From positions 1-29,993 of the forward strand of contig DAOUBT010000045.1 of the NCBI GenBank assembly GCA_034432595.1: a stretch of 29,993 nt of DNA. Reading direction: 5' to 3'. The stretch is from DAOTZR01 sp034432595 (GTDB taxonomy: Bacteria > Chloroflexota > Anaerolineae > B4-G1 > SLSP01). Below are positions 7,166 to 15,060 of this stretch, one piece after another; the first letter of the stretch is position 1, and every line of letters begins with the position of its first letter. Both the position numbers and the translations under genes were made by a program. Under the pieces are notes generated by a model, which saw nothing but the letters and a program-made list of their open reading frames with translations, made no database searches and was not told where the DNA came from.

Positions 7166-7573
7166 ATGTATCACAAAATCACCATCATTGGCAATCTGGG
7201 CCGCGATCCCGAAATGCGCTACACCCCCGATGGCACACCGGTCACCACCTTTTCGGTAGCTTCCAATCGCCGCTGGACAAATCCCGATGGCTCGCAATCC
7301 GAGGAGACGATCTGGTTCCGCGTCACGGCGTGGCGGCGTTTGGCGGAGACGGCGGCGGAATTCCTGCGCAAGGGGCGGCAGGTGTACATCGAGGGACGTC
7401 TGCAGCCTGATAAAGCGACGGGCGGCCCGCGGGTCTATCAGCGTCAGGACGGGACTTATGGCGCTTCCTTTGAGGTCGTCGCGGAGACCATCAAGTTCAT
7501 TGGGGCACGCGGCGATTCTGAGTGGGAGGTCGAGGAGACGACTTCTGAAGAAACACAGGAAGTCCCATTCTAG
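7166..7573 (+). CDS. ssb: Single-stranded DNA-binding protein
   Basis: A 135-residue SSB. The OB fold covers about residues 1-110: MYHKITIIGNLGRDPEMRYTPDG, then VTTFSVASNRRW, WFRVTAWRRLAETAAEFLRKG, and VYIEGRL. The acidic tail is short and ends in EVPF, a variant of the usual DDDIPF tip that recruits repair proteins. SSB coats single-stranded DNA during replication and repair, usually as a homotetramer. It has its own promoter and ribosome site and a hairpin just downstream. SSB is short compared with enterobacterial forms because the glycine-rich linker is nearly absent. Confidence 0.95.
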   Translation: MYHKITIIGNLGRDPEMRYTPDGTPVTTFSVASNRRWTNPDGSQSEETIWFRVTAWRRLAETAAEFLRKGRQVYIEGRLQPDKATGGPRVYQRQDGTYGASFEVVAETIKFIGARGDSEWEVEETTSEETQEVPF

Positions 7574-7601
7574 ACACGCGACGGATAGAGCGTATCACTC
7601 C

Positions 7602-7628
7602 AGCCCTTGCTGGTTTCTGGCAAGGGCT
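7602..7628 (+). terminator. Candidate terminator after ssb
   Basis: A nine-base perfect stem, AGCCCTTGC (7602-7610) and GCAAGGGCT (7620-7628), with a nine-base loop. No long T-run follows (GATTGGGTGGTTT), so termination may be weak or the hairpin may protect the message end. Confidence 0.5.
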
Positions 7629-7644
7629 GATTGGGTGGTTTACG

Positions 7645-8910
7645 GTGCTTCAATCACGCTATAGATGGCTGTGGCCGTATCTGGTTGGGGTTATTTTGCT
7701 CCTTTCGGGCTATCCCTGGGTGCATCAGACGCTGGAAAGCGAACGCGCGCTGCGCATGTTGTTCCTGGCCTGGGAGCCGGTACGCCTGGCTTTGACCCCG
7801 CCTGCCTGTCCCGCTCCCTACACGTTTCCACAAGCGGCCTTTTTCGTGCAGAAGCTTCACGCTTCTCCCGATAACCTGCAATGGATGACCCATACAGCGC
7901 GCGCCCTATGGCTCAATGGAGATTGTGTAACAGCGCAGCGCCTGTGGCAAACCGCAGCGCAAACGGGCTATACCGAGGCCTGGTTCGAATTGCTCATGAC
8001 CGGCGCGGACATGACCTGGCCGGAAGATGGGGCACCGGCTCTTGAGCGCTTCGCCGCCTGGAAAGGCGACACGGCGAAAAAAGCAGAGTTACCCGGTGCT
8101 GCTTTGTGGTGGTATCGGCGCGCTTTTACCGTGCTGCCCACCCGCACTTCGGCGCAACGGGTGGCTGGCATGGTGCGTGATCCTGCCGCTCAGTTGGAAG
8201 TGTGGACTGCGCTGGTGAGGGGCACACCGGAGAGCGATTCCTCTCACTGGTGGGGGCTGGCGAAAAGCGCCGAGCTGCGGCGGATGTGGGGCGTTGCCGC
8301 GGTAGCTTACGAACAGGGGGCCTCGCTAAGCGATAAGCCTTACGATTTCTGGATGGGCGCAGGGGCGGCCTGGCAACGTCTCAAAGCCTGGGACCGCGTC
8401 GAAGCAGCCTACCGCGCTGCGGCGCAAGCCCGTCCCGACATCACTTCGCCCTGGCTGAGCCTGGGACACCTGTTCCGTGGACAGCAGCGCTGGGATGAGG
8501 CGCGTGCCGCCTACCTGGAAGCGCAACGCATCAAGCCAACGGAGTTTTACGCGCCTCTTTATCTGGGGATTCTGTCCTATGAAACGGGGGATGACGTTAC
8601 CGCCCGCTCTTACCTGATGCAGGCCCTGGAGTTGAAGCCTGAACAACCCTCCGCGGCCTATTACCTGGCGCAGGTGAGCTACCGTGAGGGTAAGGTGGAG
8701 GAGGCCGAGCAATGGATGACGCAGGCGGTTGCCTGGTATGCAACCCAGAAACCCTATGGTTGGGCTTTGCAGTTGGGCGACTGGCGCCTCGAATTGGGAC
8801 GTTGCGCTTCAGCGCGCGAGGCTTATGATCAAGCCCTGGCGTGGGGGTTACCGCAACAGACTTACGATGCGCGGTTTCAGAGCTGGACGGAGCAATGCGA
8901 AGGGAAATAG
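7645..8910 (+). CDS. Membrane-anchored TPR protein
   Basis: A 421-residue protein starting at GTG 7645, with only a weak ribosome site (GGGTGG). An N-terminal anchor helix (about residues 8-25, YLVGVILLLSGYPW) is followed by an extracytoplasmic helical region. Tetratricopeptide repeats are clear from about 215 to 365: AAVAYEQGASL, ... AAYRAAAQARPDITSPWLSLG, ... ARAAYLEAQRIKPTEFYAPLYLG, ... ARSYLMQALELKPEQPSAAYYLA. These have the A-Y-A and P-at-end spacing of TPR units, which bind other proteins. Two cysteine pairs outside the repeats could form disulphides. The polysaccharide operon starts 126 bases downstream; a role in its assembly is possible but unsupported. Confidence 0.8.
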   Translation: MLQSRYRWLWPYLVGVILLLSGYPWVHQTLESERALRMLFLAWEPVRLALTPPACPAPYTFPQAAFFVQKLHASPDNLQWMTHTARALWLNGDCVTAQRLWQTAAQTGYTEAWFELLMTGADMTWPEDGAPALERFAAWKGDTAKKAELPGAALWWYRRAFTVLPTRTSAQRVAGMVRDPAAQLEVWTALVRGTPESDSSHWWGLAKSAELRRMWGVAAVAYEQGASLSDKPYDFWMGAGAAWQRLKAWDRVEAAYRAAAQARPDITSPWLSLGHLFRGQQRWDEARAAYLEAQRIKPTEFYAPLYLGILSYETGDDVTARSYLMQALELKPEQPSAAYYLAQVSYREGKVEEAEQWMTQAVAWYATQKPYGWALQLGDWRLELGRCASAREAYDQALAWGLPQQTYDARFQSWTEQCEGK

Positions 8911-8914
8911 GAGC

Positions 8915-8945
8915 GGGTGGGCGAAGGTAATGCCTTCGCCCACCC
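8915..8945 (+). repeat. Perfect GC-rich palindrome (GTGGGCGA family), dispersed copy
   Basis: Thirteen-base perfect arms, GGGTGGGCGAAGG (8915-8927) and CCTTCGCCCACCC (8933-8945), with a five-base loop. The same palindrome, with C/T exchanges that keep the stem paired, occurs at 21575-21605, and a broken copy lies near 24350-24383. It directly follows the TPR stop and could end that transcript, although the nearest T-run is about 30 bases further on. The gap 8911-9036 otherwise shows no gene. Confidence 0.75.
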
Positions 8946-9036
8946 CTGGCCCATCCAATGGGTGTTGAAATCGCTTTTTTGGGTGCTGGAGATAAGCAGG
9001 TACGTGCATTCTATGTTACAGGAGGAAAGACAGCTT

Positions 9037-9648
9037 ATGGAACAAAAATTTTACGTTCATCCCACATCGGTGGTCTCACCAGAAGCGCAAATTGGCGAGG
9101 GCACCAAAATCTGGCTGCACTGTCAGGTACGTGAAGGAGCCATCATTGGCAAGAATTGCATTCTGAGCAAAGGGGTGTACATTGACGCCGGTGTGCGCAT
9201 CGGGAACAACGTCAAAATCCAGAATGGTATCTCCATTTACCATGGCGTGACCCTGGAAGATGGCGTGTTCTGTGGCCCGCACTGCGTATTCACCAACGAT
9301 AAGCGCCCTCGCTCCATCAATCCCGATGGCAGTCTCAAGAGCGCGGACGATTGGGAGTTGAGTGAAACGCTGGTTAAAACCGGCGCTTCGATCGGGGCAA
9401 ATGCCACTATTGTATGTGGCGTGACCATTGGCCGATGGGCCATGATCGGGTCGGGGGCGGTCGTAACGCGCGATGTGCCTGATTATGGTCTGGTTTATGG
9501 CAATCCTGCCCGGTTGCACGGCTTTGTCTGCCCCTGCGGTGAGAAGCTGGAAGCCGGGGAGGTTATAGATGACGTGATGCATGCCCATTGCCCGGCCTGT
9601 CGGGCGACCCTTGAAATCCCTTATGAGACCTGGAGGAAAGCAGAATGA
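9037..9648 (+). CDS. wbpD: Nucleotide-sugar N-acetyltransferase (WbpD/WlbB type)
   Basis: A 203-residue left-handed beta-helix acetyltransferase. In the WbpD family it moves acetyl from acetyl-CoA to the 3-amino group of UDP-GlcNAc3NA-uronate. Hexapeptide repeats run from about residue 8 to 160 (IGEGTKIW, IGKNCILSKGVYI, IGNNVKIQNG, IGANATIVCGVTIG). The family stretch GVFCGPHCVFTND is present. After the helix, CPCG and CPAC (cysteines 165, 167, 185, 188) suggest a small zinc ribbon. The ATG at 9037 has AGGAGG at 9020-9025; longer in-frame starts lack one. The stop overlaps the aminotransferase start as ATGA. It is the first gene of the operon, and the neighbours supply the rest of the pathway. 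Confidence 0.88.
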   Translation: MEQKFYVHPTSVVSPEAQIGEGTKIWLHCQVREGAIIGKNCILSKGVYIDAGVRIGNNVKIQNGISIYHGVTLEDGVFCGPHCVFTNDKRPRSINPDGSLKSADDWELSETLVKTGASIGANATIVCGVTIGRWAMIGSGAVVTRDVPDYGLVYGNPARLHGFVCPCGEKLEAGEVIDDVMHAHCPACRATLEIPYETWRKAE

Positions 9649-10724
9649 TCCCGATTGCAAAACCCATGATGGGCGAAGAGGAAAAGCAAGCTGTATTGGA
9701 AGTACTCGATTCTGGCGTGATTGCGCAGGGCCCGCGCACGAAAGCCTTTGAAGAGGCATTTGCCGCCATGTGTGGCGTTCGGCACGCTGTGGCTACCAGC
9801 AGCGGCACAACTGCTCTTCATGTAGCCCTGTTAGCGCACGGTATTGGTCCTGGTGATGAGGTCATCACCACGCCCTTCACCTTTATCGCCTCGGCTAACA
9901 GTATCCTTTACGTGGGTGCTAAACCCGTCTTTGTGGACATTGATCCCCGCACTTTCAACATGGATGTAAACCAAATCGAGGCCGCCATCACGCCGCGCAC
10001 GCGCGCCATTATGCCTGTGCACCTGTTTGGTCTGGCATGTGATATGGACCCCATCATGGCTATCGCCGAAAAGCATGGCCTGGTGGTGATTGAGGATGCG
10101 TGCCAATCTCACGGCGCGGAATACAAAGGGAAGCGCGTTGGTTCGTTTGGTACGGGCGCCTTCTCACTCTATCCCACCAAGAACATTACCTCGGCAGAAG
10201 GGGGCATGATCACCACCAACGATCCGGTGATTGATGAAAAATGTCGTGTCATCCGGCAGCATGGGATGCGCCGCCGTTACTATCATGATGAGCTGGGCTT
10301 CAATTTCCGCATGACCGACGTGCACGCTGCCATTGGCCTGGCTCAGTTGCAGAAACTGGAGCGCTTTAACGCCGCGCGACAGGCTAATGCCGCTTATTTG
10401 AGCGCGCATCTGCGCGGTGTAGAGGTTCCCTACGTGCCGGAGGGTTACGTCCATGTCTTCCATCAGTACACGGTGCGCGTCCCGGATGGCCGGCGCGATG
10501 CGTTGCTGAAATACCTCACAGAAAATGGCGTTGGTACCGGTGTATATTATCCCGTGCCGATTCACCAACAGACTTTCTACACGCAGCAATTAGGCTATCG
10601 GCAGACCTTACCGGAGGCGGAGCGTGCCGCGACGGAAGTGCTTTCTCTGCCTGTGCATCCAGCGCTTACCCAACAGGATCTGGAGACCATCGTACAGGTT
10701 GTCAATCACTTCATGGAGTCTTGA
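9645..10724 (+). CDS. wbpE: PLP-dependent sugar aminotransferase (WbpE/WlbC type)
   Basis: A 359-residue DegT/DnrJ/EryC1/StrS aminotransferase. Family marks are SSGTTALHVAL (52-62), TTPFTFIASANSI (75-87), VIEDACQSHGAEY (148-160, with D151 for the PLP ring nitrogen) and SLYPTKNITSAEGG (174-187) with the PLP lysine K179. The predicted reaction transfers an amino group from glutamate to C3 of the 3-keto UDP-GlcNAc-uronate made by the downstream Gfo/Idh enzyme. The assignment to this substrate rests on being flanked by WbpD and WbpB homologues; the family by itself has many substrates. The gene is coupled to wbpD by ATGA and is two bases from the next start. Confidence 0.9.
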   Translation: MIPIAKPMMGEEEKQAVLEVLDSGVIAQGPRTKAFEEAFAAMCGVRHAVATSSGTTALHVALLAHGIGPGDEVITTPFTFIASANSILYVGAKPVFVDIDPRTFNMDVNQIEAAITPRTRAIMPVHLFGLACDMDPIMAIAEKHGLVVIEDACQSHGAEYKGKRVGSFGTGAFSLYPTKNITSAEGGMITTNDPVIDEKCRVIRQHGMRRRYYHDELGFNFRMTDVHAAIGLAQLQKLERFNAARQANAAYLSAHLRGVEVPYVPEGYVHVFHQYTVRVPDGRRDALLKYLTENGVGTGVYYPVPIHQQTFYTQQLGYRQTLPEAERAATEVLSLPVHPALTQQDLETIVQVVNHFMES

Positions 10725-10726
10725 GC

Positions 10727-11740
10727 ATGGGCGAGTTAAAAGCAGCGGTCATCGGTGTAGGTTCGATGGGGCGCAATCATGCCCGTGTTTATACGGAGCT
10801 GAAAGCCACGCGCCTGGTGGGTGTGGCGGACGCGCTCCCGGAAACAGCGCAACGTGTTGGTGCAAGCTTCAACGTCCCGGCTTACAGCGATTTTCGCGAC
10901 CTGTTGGAACGCGAGCGCCCCGATCTGGTGAGCGTAGCCGTGCCCACGCAGGAGCATTTCGCTGTTGCATCGGCGGCGCTGGACGCTGGCTGCCATGTGC
11001 TGGTCGAGAAACCTATCACGGCGAGCGTGGCTGAAGGCGAGGCCCTCATCCGAAAAGCCCAGGATACGGGCCGAAAGCTCATGGTAGGGCATATCGTGCG
11101 TTTTAGCCCGGTAGTGCAGGCGCTCAAACAGCACCTGGAGGCGGGGGAGTTGGGCCGTATCTTCCAGGTGGTGTGCCGCCGTATTGGGCCGTTTCCCGCG
11201 CGTATTCGGGATGTAGGCGTGGTGATAGACCTGGCTCCGCACGATCTGGACGTGATGCGGTTTGTTACGGGCGAGGAGATCACGCGCGTTTATGCTGAGA
11301 CTGAGCGTCGCATCCATACCGCGCATGAAGATATGGTTTTGGGGCTTGTGCGGTTCCGTGACGACGTTGCGGGGATGTTGGAGATTAACTGGCTTACGCC
11401 CCAAAAGGTGCGTGAGGTGATAGTCCTGGGCGAACGGGGCATGTTCCGCGCTGACGATCTGACTCAAGATCTGTACTTTTATGAGAATGCGGATGCCAAC
11501 GGTCTGGATTGGCAGCATTTGAGTTTGCTCAAAGGTGTGAGTGAGGGGCGCATGGTGCGCTATCCCATCGCGCGCTACGAGCCGCTCAAGGCGGAGTTAG
11601 AGGCTTTTGCTACGGCCGTGCTTGAGGATAAGCCTGTGCCCATCAACGGGCAGGATGGGCTGGCGGCCCTGCGCCTGGCGTTAGCCCTGGTCGAATCTGG
11701 GAAAACCCATCGTATTATCGAGGTTACCTATGCTGAGTGA
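10727..11740 (+). CDS. wbpB: Gfo/Idh/MocA oxidoreductase (WbpB type, UDP-sugar 3-dehydrogenase)
   Basis: A 337-residue NAD-dependent dehydrogenase. I chose ATG 10727, with GGAG about eight bases upstream, over the in-frame TTG at 10721. The Rossmann fold opens with AAVIGVGSMGRNHARVY; EKP (94-96 in VLVEKPITAS) is the conserved lysine-containing motif, and HDLDVMRF carries the usual catalytic histidine region. In the WbpA-B-E-D-I pathway this enzyme oxidises C3 of UDP-GlcNAc-uronate. Archaeal and bacterial UDP-GlcNAc 3-dehydrogenases belong to the same family, so without the context UDP-GlcNAc itself would be a possible substrate. It overlaps the next gene by 11 bases. Confidence 0.87.
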   Translation: MGELKAAVIGVGSMGRNHARVYTELKATRLVGVADALPETAQRVGASFNVPAYSDFRDLLERERPDLVSVAVPTQEHFAVASAALDAGCHVLVEKPITASVAEGEALIRKAQDTGRKLMVGHIVRFSPVVQALKQHLEAGELGRIFQVVCRRIGPFPARIRDVGVVIDLAPHDLDVMRFVTGEEITRVYAETERRIHTAHEDMVLGLVRFRDDVAGMLEINWLTPQKVREVIVLGERGMFRADDLTQDLYFYENADANGLDWQHLSLLKGVSEGRMVRYPIARYEPLKAELEAFATAVLEDKPVPINGQDGLAALRLALALVESGKTHRIIEVTYAE

Positions 11741-13046
11741 ATTGCAGGATAGAATCGCGCGCCGCGAGGCGCGTCTGGCGGTTATCGGTTTGGGGTATGT
11801 GGGCTTGCCGGTGGCGTGCATGTTTGCCGAGGCGGGGTTTCATGTCTCCGGCGTTGAAATTCGCGCCGATCGGGTGGCACGCATCAATGCTGGCGAGTCA
11901 CCCATCGAGGGGGAAGAACCTGGGCTGGCGGAGTTGTTAGCGCAGGTCGTGGCGACGGGACGCTTGCGCGCCACCACGGATTATGAGGCCTTGCGTGACT
12001 GCGACATTGTCCTCATTGACGTGGAGACGCCGGTAGACGAGGATCATGTGCCGCGTTACGGTGCGTTGCGCTCTGCCTGCCGCGCTTTAGGGCCGGTGCT
12101 CAAACCGGGGGCTCTGGTCATCGTGGAGTCCACCATCGCACCGGGGACGATCGATCGCGTGGTGCGGCCCTTGCTTGAGGAAAGTTCTGGTAGCCACTCC
12201 GGGGTAGATTTCTATCTGGGGGCATGTCCGGAGCGCGTGATGCCGGGAAAATTGCTCAGCAACTTGCGTTCGCTTAGCCGCGTATGCGGGGGTGAGACGC
12301 CGGAAGTTTCCGCCACGATGATGGTGTTATATCGCGCCATTATCCCGCAGGCCGACCTGGATGCGGCAGATTGTGTGACGGCGGAGCTGGTCAAAACCAC
12401 CGAGAACGCCTTCCGCGACGTGAATATTGCCTTCGCCAACGAAGTGGCGCTCATCTGTGAAGCGGTTGGGGCAAACGTTGATCGTGTGCGTGAACTGGTG
12501 AACAAGTCGCCGGGGCGGAACATGCACGTTGCCGGCGCGGGAGTGGGCGGTCACTGCATCCCCAAGGACCCGTGGCTGCTCGCTTATGGAGCACAGGGGC
12601 GGGCGGAGTTGCGCCTTATTCCCACGGCGCGTGCCGTCAACGACGGGATGCCGTTGCACGTCGCGGCGCTGTTGGAGGAAGCCTTGGCCGAGCGCGGTCA
12701 GAGCCTCCGCGGCGCGCGGGTGCTGGTGATGGGGTACGCTTATCTGGAAAATTCTGATGATACGCGCAATAGCCCTTCGGAGGTGCTGGTGGGAGCGCTG
12801 CGCGCGGCCGGTGCGGACGTGCGGATTCACGACCCCTGGGTGGAGGATTATCAAGGCGACGTGCTCGCTATGGCGCAGGGTTGCGACGCGGCGGTGGTGA
12901 TGGTGGCGCACACGGCCTACAAGGCACTCGATCCAGGGCAGTTAGGCGTGCCGGTGTTGGTGGACGGGCGGCGCATCTATGATCCGGTCCGTGTCCATGC
13001 GGCAGGAATAACGTACCGTGGTGTGGGGGTGGGGAAAAGGACATAA
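11730..13046 (+). CDS. wbpA: UDP-N-acetylhexosamine 6-dehydrogenase (WbpA/WecC/WbpO family)
   Basis: A 438-residue member of the UDP-glucose/GDP-mannose dehydrogenase family. The NAD site is VIGLGYVGLPVACMFAEAG (18-36). The central part has IVESTIAPGT, LGACPERVMPGK, and VKTTENAFRDVNIAFANE (221-238), the last containing the catalytic lysine and asparagine. The nucleophilic cysteine is C276 in GVGGHCIPKDPW. The C-terminal domain includes VLVMGYAYLENSDDTRNSP. It performs a four-electron oxidation of the C6 hydroxyl of UDP-GlcNAc (or UDP-ManNAc/GalNAc) to the uronate. ECPERxxPG-type, PKDPW-containing forms act on N-acetyl sugars rather than UDP-glucose. LGYxKxDTxDxRxSP is slightly diverged here (AYLENSDDTRNSP). 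Context suggests the first step of the diacetamido-uronate pathway. Confidence 0.9.
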   Translation: MLSELQDRIARREARLAVIGLGYVGLPVACMFAEAGFHVSGVEIRADRVARINAGESPIEGEEPGLAELLAQVVATGRLRATTDYEALRDCDIVLIDVETPVDEDHVPRYGALRSACRALGPVLKPGALVIVESTIAPGTIDRVVRPLLEESSGSHSGVDFYLGACPERVMPGKLLSNLRSLSRVCGGETPEVSATMMVLYRAIIPQADLDAADCVTAELVKTTENAFRDVNIAFANEVALICEAVGANVDRVRELVNKSPGRNMHVAGAGVGGHCIPKDPWLLAYGAQGRAELRLIPTARAVNDGMPLHVAALLEEALAERGQSLRGARVLVMGYAYLENSDDTRNSPSEVLVGALRAAGADVRIHDPWVEDYQGDVLAMAQGCDAAVVMVAHTAYKALDPGQLGVPVLVDGRRIYDPVRVHAAGITYRGVGVGKRT

Positions 13047-13093
13047 CCCCTTCGCGGCCGCAAGAGGATTAAGTTTCTGATAATGGAGATGAT

Positions 13094-14029
13094 TTGGCAC
13101 GCTATCTGGTGACAGGTGGGGCGGGCTTTATCGGTTCGCACATTGTAGAAACCCTGGTGCAGCGCGGGGAAACCGTGCGCGTGTTGGACAACTTTTCTTC
13201 CGGCAAGCGGGAGCATCTGGCTGCCGTACAAGATGCCATCACTCTGATTGAGGGCGATGTTCGCGACTGGCCCACGGTGCGTGAGGCTATGGCTGGCGTG
13301 GATTATGTGCTTCACCTGGCGGCGGTAGCTTCGGTACCGGCTTCGGTAGAGGACCCGCTGACCACGCACGCGGTGAACGACACCGGCACGCTTTATGTTT
13401 TGCTGGCAGCACGCGAGGCAGGGGTCAAGCGCGTGGTGTTCTCTTCATCAGCGGCCGTGTATGGTGATCAGGCTCCACCCCATCATGAGGGGCTTCCACC
13501 GCAGCCGCTTTGCCCTTATGCCGCCTCCAAGCTGGCGGGGGAGGCCTATGGTCAAGCGGCTTGCGAGATTTACGGCGTGCCTTTTGTCGCCCTGCGATAC
13601 TTCAACGTGTTTGGTCCGCGGCAGAACCCGCATTCTCAATATGCGGCAGCAATTCCCATTTTCATCACGCGCATGTTGCGCGGTGAGCCACCCATCGTCT
13701 TTGGGGATGGTTTGCAGACGCGGGATTTCATTTACGTGGCCAATGTGGTTGAAGCGAATTTACGGGCCTGCATGGCTGAAAGAGCAGTGGGACAGGTCAT
13801 CAACATAGCCAGTGGACGCTCGGTGAGCGTGCTGGAACTCATAGAGATCCTGAACAGCCTCTTGGGGACGCATTTAACGCCTGTCTTTGAGGCACCACGT
13901 TTGGGCGAGGTGAAGTTTTCCAGTGCCCCTATTGAGCGTATGCATGATCTGCTGGCATTCGAACCGGTGGTGGATTTCGAGAGCGGTTTAGCGCAAACCA
14001 TCGCTTATTTCAGGCAGCATGGCGTATGA
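13094..14029 (+). CDS. NAD-dependent UDP-sugar epimerase (extended SDR, GalE/WbpP-like)
   Basis: A 311-residue extended short-chain dehydrogenase. The start is TTG 13094, with GGAG at 13085-13088; the ATG at 13090 is in another frame. The NAD loop is VTGGAGFIGSH (6-16), the catalytic site is FSSSAAVYG (116-124) plus YAASK (142-146), and YFNVFGPRQNP gives the substrate loop. These features fit UDP-glucose or UDP-GlcNAc 4-epimerases of the archaeal GalE/WbpP group; the S-S-S-A motif alone does not separate them. It likely supplies a second sugar (UDP-GalNAc or UDP-Gal) for the same polysaccharide. It overlaps the glycosyltransferase by ATGA. A 47-base gap separates it from wbpA. Confidence 0.87.
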   Translation: MARYLVTGGAGFIGSHIVETLVQRGETVRVLDNFSSGKREHLAAVQDAITLIEGDVRDWPTVREAMAGVDYVLHLAAVASVPASVEDPLTTHAVNDTGTLYVLLAAREAGVKRVVFSSSAAVYGDQAPPHHEGLPPQPLCPYAASKLAGEAYGQAACEIYGVPFVALRYFNVFGPRQNPHSQYAAAIPIFITRMLRGEPPIVFGDGLQTRDFIYVANVVEANLRACMAERAVGQVINIASGRSVSVLELIEILNSLLGTHLTPVFEAPRLGEVKFSSAPIERMHDLLAFEPVVDFESGLAQTIAYFRQHGV

Positions 14030-15000
14030 CGAAACGGCGTGACGGACCCTTGCGCATCCTGGTGACAGGTGAACCGTATTTTGTGCGCCAACTGGAACAC
14101 CAGCTTTCTGGTTACCTTCCCCATGCAGTGTGGCTACCAGAGCTGGATCGCCTTCCGCGCTGGCGCAAGACCGTACGTCTGATCCGCGAACTGTTGCGCG
14201 CTGATGTGTGGTATCAGCTTCACGGGTGTGCGGGCCGTGGCTGGAACTGCGAACTGGCTTTGCGCCTGGGTAAACCCGTGGTGCTGCATTGGCTGGGAAC
14301 GGACGTGAGCGATGCTTTACGGTATTTTCGTGCGCACCCTGAGCATCTTCCAACGCTGCGCCGTATGACCCATTGGACCTTTTCCCCCTGGTTGGTGGAG
14401 GAACTGGCAGCCCTGGGGATACAGGCGGAATTCAGGCCTTTTCCCCAGGCGAAGGTGGTCCGTTATCTGCAACAAGAACCTCCGCCCTTGCCGGAGATTT
14501 TCACGGTGGTGACCTATATTCCGGATGATCGCCCTGACTTCTACGGTTGGGAGGCGATTTTGCATCTGGCACAACGTTTTCCTCATCTTCCGATGAGGGT
14601 GCTGAAAGCAGAAGGGCATTTCGCGAGCGAGGTTCCATCCAATATTACCTTTTTGGGCTGGATCGAGGATCCGTATCCTGTTCTGAAGAATGCCACGCTT
14701 TTGGTACGCATGACGCAGCACGACGGCTACAGTGGCATGGTGCAGGAGGCCCTGGCCCTGGGACGTTATGTTATCTGGACCTATCCCACGCCGGGGGTGA
14801 GGCAAGTGCGTGGCGAGACGGAGCTGATGGAGCAGGTCCAGACGCTTTATGAGGCGCATCAGCGTGGGACGCTGGCCCTTAACCTTGAGGGGCGAAGTTT
14901 TGTGGAGAAAGAGCTTCATCCCGGACGCGCAGCTGAGCGTATCGTGCAGGGGCTAGAGGTGGTGGCTGCGCACTTGGGTGAGCGACTTGCGTCATTTTAA
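14026..15000 (+). CDS. Glycosyltransferase (GT4-like, GT-B fold)
   Basis: A 324-residue protein that looks like a short GT-B glycosyltransferase. The N-terminal half has LRILVTGEPYFVRQL, DVWYQLHGCAGRG and VVLHWLGTDVSDAL, which resembles the nucleotide-free acceptor domain. The C-terminal half has FTVVTYIPDDRPDFYGWEAILHLAQRFP (about 165-190), ITFLGWIEDPYPVLKNATLLVRMTQHDG and GMVQEALALGRYVIWTYPTPG, which corresponds to the sugar-nucleotide-binding region of GT4 enzymes (usually ExxAxGxPV). The donor and acceptor cannot be inferred. It is the only transferase in the cluster, so others were lost or are encoded elsewhere. Start overlaps the epimerase stop. Confidence 0.72.
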   Translation: MTKRRDGPLRILVTGEPYFVRQLEHQLSGYLPHAVWLPELDRLPRWRKTVRLIRELLRADVWYQLHGCAGRGWNCELALRLGKPVVLHWLGTDVSDALRYFRAHPEHLPTLRRMTHWTFSPWLVEELAALGIQAEFRPFPQAKVVRYLQQEPPPLPEIFTVVTYIPDDRPDFYGWEAILHLAQRFPHLPMRVLKAEGHFASEVPSNITFLGWIEDPYPVLKNATLLVRMTQHDGYSGMVQEALALGRYVIWTYPTPGVRQVRGETELMEQVQTLYEAHQRGTLALNLEGRSFVEKELHPGRAAERIVQGLEVVAAHLGERLASF

Positions 15001-15014
15001 AAGGGTGCTATTCT
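14987..15014 (+). promoter_or_regulatory. Internal promoter before the 2-epimerase gene
   Basis: TTGCGT (14987-14992) and TATTCT (15009-15014) are 16 bases apart, and a TGC directly before the -10 box makes it an extended -10. It overlaps the end of the glycosyltransferase gene. Transcription would start about 40 bases before wbpI. Confidence 0.5.
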
Positions 15015-15026
15015 GTATTTCAGGTT

Positions 15027-15048
15027 TTATGCTGCGGTAGCAGCATAA
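15027..15048 (+). other. Hairpin in the wbpI leader
   Basis: A perfect nine-base stem, TTATGCTGC (15027-15035) and GCAGCATAA (15040-15048), with a four-base GGTA loop. A purine-rich ribosome site (AAGGGGGA) partly overlaps its right foot and precedes GTG 15061. No T-run follows, so it is more likely a leader or processing structure than a terminator. Confidence 0.6.
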
Positions 15049-15060
15049 GGGGGAAACATC

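Noticed and set aside
8917..9036. Longer N-terminus for the WbpD-type gene from GTG 8917
   Set aside because: It would translate the palindromic repeat; ATG 9037 has a perfect ribosome site and matches the family start.
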